This document shows, in pieces, positions 45,609-57,400 of a DNA stretch of 64,000 nucleotides. The notes under the pieces are model-generated. The model saw nothing but the letters and a program-made list of their open reading frames with translations. It was not told where the DNA came from and did no database searches. The position numbers and the translations under genes are program-made. The DNA comes from Capillidium heterosporum (Eukaryota; Entomophthoromycota; Entomophthoromycetes; Entomophthorales; Capillidiaceae): NCBI GenBank assembly GCA_016630905.1, contig WBMQ01000015.1, positions 434,001-498,000 of the forward strand, read 5' to 3'. Numbering within the stretch: position 1 is the first letter of the stretch; the number at the start of each line of letters is the position of its first letter.

Positions 45609-47202
45609 TTAGTCCATCTTAAGTGGCTTGATAAACAAAGCTACAATCGTACCTAGGCAAGCCATACCAACCGAAATGGAGCACATTATCAACTGCGTAT
45701 TCCCTAGGGCCTCAATCCAAAGTGGCTTGACTTCAAGAGGAAGTTCCCGGAAAGCGTACAGATCGGCCAACAGCGAAGGGAATGGATTCGGCATACACGG
45801 GTGGTAGAAGAGTAGCCAGATTAATGGCAAGATACCTATTCCAAACTGTAGAGGCGATAGCGATACCAGCACTGGAGACAACGTTGTCCAGAAGAGCTAC
45901 CAAAGCACATATAGTTGCAATATCTTTATAATCGACCATGGATTCGTACATAACTATGGCGACACAATATACAATACCCCATCCGGTACCTATGAAGGCT
46001 TCAGCTGTGATAACAAAGGCGTCGGAAGAACCAGGGTGACGCGAGGGTATAGTCAAAGCCAAACCGATGACGTTCAGTACACATCCAATCCAAATTAGGG
46101 ATCGGGTCCATTTGAATTTCTTGACGAGGAGACCGGCAAGCATCCCAGCAAGGAACCAAGAGACGTGGAAGCCCCTATTCAAAATCTCAGAGTGCGTCTC
46201 AGTAATATCCCTAGATATGATAAGATAAGGAGTGAAATACACCCAGTTGACAGCCGATTCGAATCGAAGGATGACCCTTGCCAAGACAACTATCATCAGG
46301 GGTTTGTTGGTGAGGATTCGCCTAGGAATGAATGGATGGGCACTATATTTGATTTCCCAAACTGCTAGTAAAGCTAGTAGGACTACACCGACCACCAACA
46401 TGGAAATTACCGTTGCACTTCCCCAACCTTCTGGTTCACGAACAACTAGTGAGAAAGGGATCAGCAGTAGACCTAGACCAACCGTTAGAAGTAGCAGCCC
46501 GACTATATCCAATTCACTAAAGATACTCCAGCTCAGCTTAGCGTTCTTTTGGTTCTGACTCCTACGGTATCGAATCAACCCTACGAACATGGGTACGGGA
46601 GTAACAGCAGTTCCAATGGCCATAATTATGAACAACCAACGCCAGCCCATATCCTTTATCGGTTGAATCAGAGGTAGACCTGCAAATATGGACACAAAGC
46701 CGGGAAAGTTGAGCATCATGTACCCTATACCACGGTTTTCGGCGATGAGGAGGTCAGCTATGACGATGGGGAGGAGGATGTCCTTGCCGATGTTGCCCAT
46801 GGAGCTGATCACCGTGCCGGCCGTGTACTGGGCAAAGGTATAGGAGAATCCAGTTATCAAATATCCTATCACCATCAAAGTTAAAATAATCATCAGGACC
46901 AGCGCTCTGCCAAACATGTCGGACAGCTTGGCGTACACTGGAATTAAAAAGACACCCAGGACGATAGAGACGATTTCAGGAATAGCGTTCAAATCGAAGG
47001 ATTCCAATTCGCCATAGATAAAGGTAGATAATGGATAGATGACCGAACTAACTATAGCCCAGAATAAGGCAAAGAAGAGAATGCCTAGGTAGATGGTCCA
47101 GGTGTTGAAATCCATCTTCTGGACAGGCGCGGTGTTGGGTAGATCCAAGTCGTAGGCGTCCTTCTCTTGCGTCTCCACGTTGTCGGCTTTGTTCGTACTC
47201 AT
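45609..47202 (-). CDS. MFS transporter, siderophore-iron-transporter-like (copy 2), frame broken once
   Basis: Inverted paralogue of the transporter at 25836. It starts at 47202 (MSTNKADNVETQEKDAYDLD; five codons upstream are also open). The parts are the same: acidic N-terminus, KLSDMFGR loop, 12-14 hydrophobic segments, RDITETHSEILNRGFHVSW, and IKPLKMD as the last seven residues. Within the last loop one surplus base lies between about 45777 and 45788, after VYAE. Skipping it restores PSLLADLYAFRELP, which matches copy 1. Minus one base the gene is 1593 nt, or 530 residues. Losing the last about 65 residues would remove the final membrane helix, so the unshifted product should be inactive. 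Confidence 0.8.
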
Positions 47203-48583
47203 CTTCGATAATTGCAAAAGTTTTTGGACAATTTCAAAATCTAAAACCTGGGAGATGGTAGTTATTTATACGTATGCACAACTACAAATTTCATTACCGG
47301 ATCTGAGAATAAATTGGACCTTCCTAAAGTTTGGAGTAAAATATGAATTCTTGAAGTTGAACTTGTTTTCGTTGACACCACTATCTGATTAGAGAACTAT
47401 ACTATTTTTAGAGGGGACTCTATGGAAAAAACTTACTTGGAAGGTATACGCGACTGAATTTCTTTAAAGGAACCAGTTCTTGCTTACATATCTGACAAAT
47501 AACAGCTCAATTTAGTAGGCAGCTATAGGTAGTTTATCAGATAAAGGTCAAAATTCTCTCAATTTAGTACCCTAATAACCTTTTTAAGCCATATGGCGCC
47601 AATATATGATTCGCATATCTAGAACTTTAACTAACTGGTGTATAACGGAAACTAATCGCATCTTGGTTTAGTTAAAAGTCTATTTTTTTCATATACTTGC
47701 TTATTTCTTATCGGATTGCAATGACTTCTAAAGAATTGATTTTATCGTAAAGATATAGTAAAATTCTATTATAGCAATTGTATTTAAATATATCTGTTAC
47801 CTATAGATTGTCAAGCCGATCTGATAACATATCTATCTTATTTTCAACAGGTATGAAGAATTTGGCAGTTTGTAAAATGTGAGTCAGGTATAAAACATAT
47901 CCTTTCATATCAAAAATTCCAAAAGTACTTTATTCCATAGCAACTTTTAAATAGCTGTTCCATCTTACATTTAACTCACGATACTCATATCTATAAACTC
48001 CGATAAAAGCAAAGATAAACGTAAGGTGATAGCCACCAATTCTAGATTTCCAGATATTACTTGCTACTCTTTAACACTAATATCAATTTGAATACATAGC
48101 CATGGTTATTAAGGCTTTATTGCTCAATTAAATTCATCTACAGGTGTCTAATATACTCACTCACTTCCTTTCCATTAAGCTTAACAGCATAAAAATACTT
48201 TGAAATAACACACATCGATATAAAAATAATAAAATCGTTGAGCAGTAGTCATTTCATACCATTGTATTTATAATTAGAAGATATATATAATTTCCTTCAT
48301 ATACAATACATTTAAAAGATAGCGAAATTTCAAAATTAAGTAACTATCAAAAATTTACTTATGTGATTACCTAAGTTCAAGGCATTTCAAAATGTAAACT
48401 TGATATACTGTAGATCAATATAGTATAAATTTTTACGATATATGACCATGATGACTTGCAAGTGGTTGCTGTTTAAATAAAAATGTATGTTATTCAAAAG
48501 GCTATATATACGCAAAGTAGGAAGTGATATTTAAACAAAAGCTTATCCGATTATTTCAATTTACCAAACAGTAGAAACACAGA
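47203..48583. other. Intergenic, no gene recognised
   Basis: Promoter side of MFS copy 2 and 3' side of LSm3; AT-rich, nothing supported. Confidence 0.55.
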
Positions 48584-49048
48584 TTAGACACGGGATGGTG
48601 GGGAGACCTATTTTGAAAAATACATTTAGTCTCATAAAAAGTAGTATAATCGTACCAAAATGACGCCGTCACCTCTTACAAATAGCATCTCAAACTTACG
48701 GTGTTGATTCTACAATAATTTAGTTGATGATGGTGTCGTTACTTTACCTTTATCGATTCAATTTCATTGTTTTCGTCAAATTCAACAACTGTTATGATCT
48801 CTTCAACATCTCCTAAAACCATATTCAAATGTTGGTCGTAGGCCTATTAAAATTTAAAAAAGTAAAGTTAGCCTCAGGAAATTTACAAAATAAAAATCCA
48901 AGTTTACCTGTAGTTTGCCTCTAAGTTCACGGTCTCCTCGCAACTTGACGTAGATGCGTTCATCTAAACTCAGTCGCACTAGGTCCAAAGGTTCTTCTAC
49001 CACTTTGCCGATAAAGTTGGATGGGATTGGTATTTTGCTTTCTGCCAT
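48584..49048 (-). CDS. LSM3: LSm3, U6 snRNA / mRNA decay ring subunit
   Basis: Four exons, 49048-48908, 48843-48748, 48709-48656 and 48607-48584, GT-AG introns of 64, 38 and 48 nt; 104 residues. [12 protein letters not shown] leads into [18 protein letters not shown] (Sm1 start), [34 protein letters not shown], then [18 protein letters not shown], the Sm2 motif. LSm3 is a member of the nuclear Lsm2-8 ring on U6 snRNA and of the cytoplasmic Lsm1-7 decapping activator. The frame is open beyond exon 1 to 49147, but the family start is at 49048. Confidence 0.95.
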
Positions 49049-49977
49049 TGAACTATTTAGAACTGTTGTTACTGAAGTGTCTAAACGGTGCTTTTGCTTG
49101 AGATTTTGTGAAAATTGAGAAGCTGCTGATTGAGCAAAGCTGCCCAATCAAAGTTTTGTTCAGATATATTCCAAAATAGATGATCAATTACTATTTCTGT
49201 TTAAAAAGATAACATAGTTTTTTATCATTTCAGTAAGCCTGTCTCATAATAACCATCAAATAACTGTATACCAACAATCCTTTTCAAGTTGTATTGCAGC
49301 CCTATTTAACTTTGAGAGATAGAGCAAGTAATCTGAAATACAGTAATGAAGTGTGTTCAAGAGACATGTTTGGTATTGGACATTCAACCAAACTGAAATG
49401 TATATTCTATAGATGGCTCTCTATATTTGAACTTGTATACCGGTTTCCTATACGTGAATATACTATCTAAAACAAACTTAACTTTATTCCTTTTGAAGCT
49501 AGAAATGCTAAGTAAATTAGGCTTTGGTTTCAATCACCACAACTGCTACATTATTGAGCAAGTTCAACTTAGGGCTTTCTTACGTAATTTTAGCCAAACT
49601 TACATTATTCGCCCATTTGAAGACTCTACTTTATAGTGAAATCCAAAAGCATGACGAAACGGATTTGTAAACTTTATTCAGAGTATCTCTGAAAAGTGCC
49701 ACGATCAAGATATGAGAAATGAAAACTGACGCACATATGCGTATAAAAAATAGATATTCCCGGAAACCCGTGTCCTTAGGCCTTTATCTATACTATATAT
49801 TTTGGCCGTGATGCTTTCTATAGCAGTATAATTTAGACTTAACCAAACATATACTAAGTCCCGTTCATCCCCGTGATGGAAATCATATTTACATCTCATC
49901 CAATCAGAAGTCACAATACTCCTTCCTAAGCATATAGAAAGCGAAAGTGCAAATTCCCCAAACCAAACTTATTGATT
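49049..49977. other. Intergenic, no gene recognised
   Basis: Divergent promoter region of LSm3 and PABP2. Open frames at 49427-49636 and 49705-49914 are unsupported. Confidence 0.55.
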
Positions 49978-50021
49978 TTTCAAAAAAAACAACATTGGTA
50001 AAAATCTAAAAATCTAAAAAA
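49978..50021 (+). promoter_or_regulatory. A-rich 5' leader of PABP2
   Basis: A run of A-rich segments (AAAAAAAACAACA, then AAAAATCTAAAAATC and AAAAAAA) abuts ATG 50022. As at PABP1, this could bind PABP itself and give translational autoregulation, as known for the human and yeast genes. Confidence 0.55.
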
Positions 50022-51794
50022 ATGTCTACCCAAGAGTCAGCTCCCGCTCAAACTTCTGCCCCCGCCCCAGCAGCCACTGCCCCCGTATCCGAACAACCCG
50101 CTGTACCTTCTGTCCCCTCGACTGAAGCTGTCAAGGGACCCCTCGCCTCCCTTTACGTCACCGAATTAGCTGAATTTGTAAATGAATCTGTTCTTTTTGA
50201 ATTCTTTTCTATGGTAGGTCCAGTAGTCAGTATCCGTGTCTGCCGTGATTCCATTACTGGGCGTTCCCTCGGCTACGCTTACGTGAATTATGCTAACGCT
50301 GCCGATGCTGAACGCGCTATTGAGACCCTCAATTACTCGGAGATTCAAGGTAAACAGTGCAGAATTATGTGGTCCCAGCGTGATCCCAACCTCCGCATCA
50401 AGGGTACTGGTAACATTTTTATTAGAAATTTGGAGGGCTCTATCGACAACAAAGCCCTCCATGATACCTTTTCCACCTACGGTAACATCCTCTCTGTAAA
50501 AGTGGTAACCGAAAATGGAAAGTCCAAAGGCTTTGGTTTCGTCCATTTCGAGAAACTTGAGGATGCTGAGAAGGCCATTCAGAGCGTCGACGGTATGCTT
50601 TTGAACGATCTCCCCGTACACGTTGGGCACTACGAATCCTCCAAAACCAGAGCCCCCAAAGCCAAGGAGAACGCCGAAGCCAACTTCACCAACGTCTATG
50701 TCAAGAACTTGGACCCTTCCGTCACCGAAGAGGACCTAAGTGAATTATTCTCCAAATTTGGCAGCATCACCTCTGCTATTATTCAGAAGGGTGCCGACGG
50801 GAAATCTAAAGAGTTCGGTTTTATCAACTTTGAAAAGCATGACGACGCCGTCAAAGCCATTGCTGAACTCCACGATACAGATCTCAAAGGTAAGGCTGTT
50901 CATGTATGCCGTGCTATGTCCAAGAAGGAGCGTGAGATTGAGCTCCGCCAGCAGCATTCGGGTAGCATCAAGCCTTCCCCCAAGAACGAGGCGTTCAACC
51001 TTTACGTCAAAAATATCCCAATTGAAATAACTGATGAGGAACTCAGAGTTATTTTCGAACCCTTTGGATCCATCACTTCCTGTGTAATTATGCGCCACGA
51101 GGATGGCACTTCTAAAGGCTTCGGTTTCGTTTGCTACTCCACCGCCGACGAGTCGGCTAAAGCCCTTTCCGAGTTGTCTGGTAAGATGATCCACAACAAG
51201 CCTTTGTACATCTCTTATGCCCAGAAGAAAGAGGAGCGTCGCAACCTGCTTATGGCCCAACGCAACTCGCGCCAGCCTATAGTAACTGGACCTGGCGGCC
51301 CTATGTTCCCCGGTATGTTCTACCCACAAGGACCTGGCGGCTTCGCAGCCCCCCCTCGCGCCAACATGTACCCCCAACCTGGTATGCCCGGTCGCATCAA
51401 CTACAGCAACGCCCCCCGTGGCTACCAGTCTCACATGTCAGGTCCACCTGGCCGCAACTTCAACAACAAGGATACCAACCGCCGCTTCAATGAGCGCCAA
51501 GATGGCAGCAAGGTTCAAGCTATGCCCGAACCCCAACCTCCACGTGAATCTTGGTCTACTCACGGTATAACCTTGGCTGCTTTGGCAGCCGCTCCCCCTG
51601 AGGAGCAGAAGCAAATTTTAGGTGAGCAGCTCTTCCCCCTTATCGCCGCTCACGACGAGACATTGGCCGGCAAGATCACTGGTATGTTATTAGAGATGGA
51701 GAACGAAGAATTGTTGCACCTCCTCGACTCGCCCCCCGCTCTCAAATTCAAGGTCCAAGAAGCCATTGCTGTTCTCCACCAGCATGGCCTTTGA
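50022..51794 (+). CDS. PAB1: Polyadenylate-binding protein (copy 2), intact
   Basis: Intronless, 590 residues. The Ala/Pro-rich N-terminus is followed by RRM1 (about 43-120; SLYVTELAEFV, LGYAYVNY), RRM2 (NIFIRNLEGS, KGFGFVHF), RRM3 (NVYVKNLDPS, KEFGFINF) and RRM4 (NLYVKNIPIEI, KGFGFVCY). A linker rich in Pro, Gly, Asn and Arg precedes the MLLE domain (GEQLFPLIA, KITGMLLEMEN) that binds PAM2 peptides of eRF3, Pan3 and Paip-like partners. PABP coats poly(A) tails and contacts eIF4G. It differs from copy 1 mainly in the N-terminus and the linker. Here the segment broken in copy 1 reads AELHDTDLKGK without interruption. Confidence 0.97.
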   Translation: MSTQESAPAQTSAPAPAATAPVSEQPAVPSVPSTEAVKGPLASLYVTELAEFVNESVLFEFFSMVGPVVSIRVCRDSITGRSLGYAYVNYANAADAERAIETLNYSEIQGKQCRIMWSQRDPNLRIKGTGNIFIRNLEGSIDNKALHDTFSTYGNILSVKVVTENGKSKGFGFVHFEKLEDAEKAIQSVDGMLLNDLPVHVGHYESSKTRAPKAKENAEANFTNVYVKNLDPSVTEEDLSELFSKFGSITSAIIQKGADGKSKEFGFINFEKHDDAVKAIAELHDTDLKGKAVHVCRAMSKKEREIELRQQHSGSIKPSPKNEAFNLYVKNIPIEITDEELRVIFEPFGSITSCVIMRHEDGTSKGFGFVCYSTADESAKALSELSGKMIHNKPLYISYAQKKEERRNLLMAQRNSRQPIVTGPGGPMFPGMFYPQGPGGFAAPPRANMYPQPGMPGRINYSNAPRGYQSHMSGPPGRNFNNKDTNRRFNERQDGSKVQAMPEPQPPRESWSTHGITLAALAAAPPEEQKQILGEQLFPLIAAHDETLAGKITGMLLEMENEELLHLLDSPPALKFKVQEAIAVLHQHGL

Positions 51795-52330
51795 GCTTTA
51801 TAAATTATTGTATCCATTCGTTAGGTTGACCCTTCCATAAACGCTAACTTCAATAGATTCAACGTAGTCTTGTAATTTTTATGTTTATAGTTTGTAACAT
51901 GCATCGATATTTTAGTTACTGAAGGTATGATTTTATAGAATCAGTATATATGGTTGCTAATATAGCCATGTATAAAAATAAGATTAGAGCAGGACTTTAT
52001 ATAAAATTATATTTATGCAAAGCTTTTCACACAAGACTTTAATTTCGAGTTTATTTGTTAGTAGCAGCTTTACTATCGAAAACAAAATACAGTTGGTAAA
52101 GTAGAATTAGTATACATGTAATTCAAAGTTACAAATCGTATGTTTGGAAAATGAACATCGTAGTATAGTACGATTTTGTTGGGTCTTGGTACCAACATAT
52201 AACATAGTCGCTTGGCTCATAAAGAAAGCTTAGCAGATGCTTTGTACTGCAAATTCCCAAACTTTAGTGTATCACTCAAGATAATAAGCTTCATATAGTA
52301 TATGCAATAGAAGAATAGGAGATATATAGC
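51795..52330. other. Intergenic, no gene recognised
   Basis: AT-rich spacer downstream of PABP2. Confidence 0.6.
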
Positions 52331-52540
52331 TCAATTTACTTGGCTGCAATATATAGTTTGTATATCAGTCACAGGTTTGCTAAATATTGGCATCAGGCTT
52401 CGTTTATGCACTAGTAAAGTTCCGATTTGTCGGGTGAACCTGGTGATGAAGAGGTCTATAAACGATTCGTACGACTTTTTGACATATGTGTCGGAAGTAA
52501 GCTGTGAAAATGGGTTTGCATCATCAACATGTAGTAACAT
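52331..52540 (-). CDS. Possible small hypothetical protein
   Basis: 69 codons from an ATG, with codon choice somewhat like real genes here (ACC AGG TTC ACC CGA). No signal peptide, membrane segment or known motif. It could equally be chance or a partial exon. Confidence 0.25.
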   Translation of the reverse strand: MLLHVDDANPFSQLTSDTYVKKSYESFIDLFITRFTRQIGTLLVHKRSLMPIFSKPVTDIQTIYCSQVN

Positions 52541-52967
52541 TCGATGTCTATGATGAGTTTGAAACCTCCTTTATATACAACCTGCAAGCTCCAGTTCCCT
52601 TTTTGAATTAACAATCACTAAAATCCGAAGTTTAGGTTATTCCAACCACTTGGATTTTATCATTGGATTCCAACCAATAGAATCCTGAGGTTTGGATGGG
52701 AGGGCAACGAACGATGCTCCATAAATTAATCCTTTGCAGTAAACAAAATCGAAAGATTTTTTTGAGGGCAAGAGATATAAAATGGAATTGTTATTAATAG
52801 ATTAGTAAACAACTTACAGGCTGAAAACTACTGGTATATAAGTGCAGCGCTTTCACTTCCCTTTTATCTCTTTGTTAAGAAGATACCTCCCTACCCAGAT
52901 TTTAGCCAAGTTACCGATTTGACAGCAGCTTAATAATACAAAGTAGCTATAGTCAAATTTATTCAAG

Positions 52968-53992
52968 ATGGAGGCCCTCACCAACTTTTACAACACTATG
53001 GTGAACAACATAGTCAACCCGCCAGCTTTTGTTATCCCTGAAGGCCACCAATTGACTTTATTGGAGTCGATATGGAAGTACTTTATGGAAACCTACAACC
53101 CATGGCTCTTTGTCACCGTATTCGCAGTTTTGTGGCATGAATTCTTTTACTTCACTAGGTATATCCCCTACCTCATCTACGATATGATCCCCAGTTTGAA
53201 ACAGTACAAGATTCAACCGGTAATATATTTCTATTGATATGGTATTAATTGGTTTTTATTTAGGACAAGGAAATTTCCGATGAAGAGAGATGGCGTTGCA
53301 CTCGACAAGTTCTATTTGTGCACTTTGCTTATGCTGGTGCCTATATTATTGGCTTCTATCCAATTGCTTCATCCTTAGGTTTGAAGTTTATCCAGATTCC
53401 TTTCCCTAACTGGTAAGTATTTATATAATAGTTCATCTTATCCCATGCTTTTCATTTATAAATATATCCCAACCTTTACTAACAACAATTTAGGACTACC
53501 ATAATTGTCCAGACCTTTGTATGTCTAGTAGTCGAAGACAGCTGGCACTACTGGTTACACCGTGGCTTACACTACGGTCCCTTCTACAAATATATCCACA
53601 AAGTGCACCATGAGTACTCGGCACCCTTTGGTATTGCTGCTGAATACGCCCACCCAGCTGAAGTTGGGTTACTAGGCCTAGGCTCCTTCGTCGGTCCTAT
53701 CATTATCTTAAGTACCTACGGTGACATGCACGTAATTACCAATTTAGTCTTTATGGCCACCCGTATCTGCCAAGCCGTCGAAGCCCATTCTGGCTACGAT
53801 TTACCTTGGTCTCTACACAACTGGGTACCATTTTGGGCCGGTTCCGAGCACCATGACTTCCACCACCAGGCCTTCATGGATTGCTACGCTTCCAGCTTCA
53901 GGTGGAATGACTATTTGTTCGGTACCGACAAAAAGTACCATCAGGTTAGAGAGAAGCAGAGGCTTAAGAAGGAGAAACTTAAGGGCTTGTAA
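52968..53992 (+). CDS. ERG25: C-4 methylsterol monooxygenase
   Basis: Three exons, 52968-53219, 53264-53412 and 53494-53992 (introns 44 and 81 nt); 299 residues. It belongs to the membrane fatty-acid hydroxylase family, with di-iron histidine boxes H152-x3-H156 (HYWLH), H169-x2-HH (HKVHH, 169-173) and H253-HDF-HH (HHDFHH, 253-258). N-terminal membrane segments (NPWLFVTVFAVLWHEFFYF) and a C-terminal Lys-rich tail complete it. With Erg26 and Erg27 it removes the two C-4 methyl groups of 4,4-dimethylzymosterol in the ER. The box spacing separates it from Erg3 and Sur2. Confidence 0.95.
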
Positions 53993-54438
53993 ATGGAATT
54001 TTGCTCTTTGCGAGATAGGCAACATTTTTAAAGTAAAAGAGTAAGTTATTTTTTATCGTAAATTTTTGACTATTTTCTTGATAATTATGTTAGAAATTCC
54101 TACATAACTATGGATAAATTCATTTTATTATTCTTCCTATTTAGGCTATATTTAAGTTCAAATTAATATGCTTTGGATGTTATTTTACGAAAGCTGTTAT
54201 ATTAGAAGGGAAATGCAATCGTAAAAATACCGATTTATAATAGAATAGCAAATACGGATATCTCAACTTCTGATAAAGAAACGGTGTATTATAATCAACC
54301 TAATAGAATACATTACTAGACAAAATTGATACAATATCAGTTTGAAAATATTTATACTAGCTGCAGTATTTATTATAATGTGCCAAAATTATTTCTCTAA
54401 AGTTATTGCAAGCATTATAGAACACATACCACATTTAT
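53993..54438. other. Intergenic, no gene recognised
   Basis: Convergent 3' ends of ERG25 and PEX6; AT-rich. Confidence 0.6.
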
Positions 54439-57400
54439 TTATACCGGTACTCCATTCAATTTGTTAGTTTCATTTCCATTTTCCTCGTCAGGGTCCACCC
54501 CCAGATTCTGGAACTTCTGACGGATCACCTTGTACCTTTCTAGATCCTTCGGGGTAACTGACGGTGTCAACTCAGGCTAGAGCCCCTTCGAAATCTTCCA
54601 GCTTGACAACTACTTGGACATCTTTCTCTTCAGGCAACCGAATCCAAATAGTTGGTAATAGTCACCGGAGTTTCGCGATCTTGGTTGTAGGCCACTAATT
54701 CGAAATGGTTAGATGGGTAATTGGTGTAAAAAGCGTACCTAGCTTAGCTTCGATGGTCTCGGCAGTCCGACTCATAGCTTTCAGCATGGCATCGGAGCAC
54801 AGTGCATAAAAGTCGGCACCTGTATAGTGGAATGGACACTGTTCAGCAACCATTTTCAGATCCAGTTGTGGGTCTAATCGGAACCTAAATGATTTTAGTT
54901 TGTATTTCCTTTAGCTCGACTTACTTTCTTGTCAAAGCCATGATGATGTTAAGCTGAGATTGATGATCTTCTGGTACACCGAGATATAGCATTTTGTCGA
55001 ATCTAATATCCCATTAAAATAAGTTAATGAAAACATTTACCTGCCCGGTCTTAACAATGCAGGGTCAAGTAAATCGGGTCGATTAGTCGCCCCAATAACA
55101 AATACATCGTTACCACTGGTTCCATCTCCTTTACCCATACCATCCAATTCAGCTAGAAGCTGCGACACGATCCGATCCATTACACCACCCGAATCGCCTT
55201 GCTCACCACGCTTGGGAGCTACTGAATCCAACTCGTCAAAGAAAATGACGCAAGGTTTAGCGTCACGTGCCTTTTGGAATACCTTGCGGACGTTGGCCTC
55301 CGATTCACCGATATACATATTTAGAAGTTCAGGTCCCTTGACCGAAAAGAAGTTCAAACTACATGATGTAGCAACCGCCTTGGCCAACAATGTCTTACCA
55401 GTCCCTGGTGGTCCAAAAAGTAAGATCCCCGATCGTTGCTTGGCCCCCGAGGCAAATAGTTCGGGCCGCTGCAATGGCAGCTGGATCGTATCCAATATAG
55501 CTGATTTCACCTTGACTAAACCACCGACATCATCCCAAGTTACGTTAGGGATCTTGGGAGCACCGATAAAGTCCGAGTACTGGGCCCGGGTCTTGTTTAA
55601 GGCTAAATTGAAGTCGGAAGCTGTTACTTGGACCCCAGCTTTCGTTCCATGCATGGGTAGATTGGAAAGCCTGTTAAGAGCCAGTTGGGTGGCCCTGTTA
55701 ACCAAATCGTTGAGATCCTTGTTTACCAGACCGGCAGTTTCGGTTGCCAACTGTGCAACATCGATGTCGGCAGCCAAGCTAAGTCCACTTGTCAAAGAGC
55801 CAATAACTTGGGACCTCTGGTATTCATCGGGAGCTCCAAACTGAATATCGTGCTTGAATGTAGCTACCAGTCGCGGTGGCAGTGGTTCAAGGGACTCTGA
55901 GGTAGCAACGACAACAATGGGCAACTTGGTCTTCTTGGTCGATCCGTTTAACTTTGTCAGATAGGAGGAAAATTGTTGGGTTAACCATGGTTCTTGGGTG
56001 ACATCGCTGGGGGCGAACTTCTTGGCCAAAGCGTCCAGACTCCTAATTAGAAACAGGCAGGGTGCGTAGGTTGTGGCCTGGTGGAACAATTTCTTAAAAT
56101 TGTCTTCTGTCTTGCTGTCGCTCTCTTCAACCCAGTCGTAGCAATTCAGTTCGAAAAGGTGTAGCCCAAACGCATCTGCCATGGTACGTGTCATCTCAGC
56201 TTTCCCAGATCCGCGAGCTCCGTGCAAAAGTACCGAGCAGTATACATCTAATTCGCTAGCTAAAGGATGTAGGCTGGACCGGATCAACTCTTCCAACTTG
56301 CTAAACTGAGAGGACGTCGTCATGATGCTGGGTTGCAGATTGAAGTAGGTGTTTAGGTTGCATGGAACCCGAGAAGGTTCAGCTCCCTGCTGTAAAGTCT
56401 GGGTAAAAGTAGGATCGACAATAAGCCCAAGCTTCAAAGCCTTTAGTAAATTTGAAGGGTAAGGCCCATCTCCAGGCAACTTCAAATTTGTAACTTTAAA
56501 GTAGCAGAGCTGGTGTGATGTCGTGGGTACCAACGAAAACCTAAGCATATTAGTTAAAAGTGGATGGCGGTACGCAATTACTTGGAAGTAGCTTCACTAT
56601 GGTCATTGATCTTAGGTTGAAGCTGAGCAGTAACATTATCAACTTGAACGGCAATAATATCACCTAATTTAACCACTCGTTCAGCATCATGGAAATACTG
56701 CTTCAACTTTGTGGCTAAAGCTGGCTGGATTGCCCTCAGATTAGATATAGGTGAATTGATGCGAGCTAATGTCAGTGACCCCGCTACTTTTGGCTTCTCA
56801 TCCTCGCTAACCTTCGTCACTTTAATATGATGTTGCGATCCATCGTTACCAAACAAATAGAAGTAAAGGAGTGGGTTGATTAAGCCGCCGCAGACACTCA
56901 ACTTATCTTTGATACCTAGCTTTTGACTTGACTTCAATTAGTAAATCTAAACTTTGACAAAATTCTTACATCAGTTGCTCATTAAGGCCTAGAACTTGAC
57001 ACCAACGTTGTGGACCACCACTTTTGCTTTCATCACTAACCAATACCTAGCGGATTAATTAAAATGTCAATCTAAGCGTAGCTTACCCAATCACCGGTAA
57101 CAACTTGGAGCTCTTTAAGATGGGCCAAAGGGAGCAGTAGCGTTGAGTGAGGATCTAAGCTTTTAAAAGAGCTGTAGAATATGTCGAAGGCTACTGGAGA
57201 TTCAAGTTGGGCCACCAAAAGCGTAATATGTGATTGGGATTTAAATCCATCTAAACTATTAGTTTATAAAGCCTATAAATAGATTACTTGAAAGAATGTT
57301 GGATACGAAGTTGAAGGGGTTGATAGCTTCCTTTTCATCATCCGTTTCATACTCTACCTCGGTTAGCTCATCGGCTGTACTATCAAAACTAAGTTCTTTA

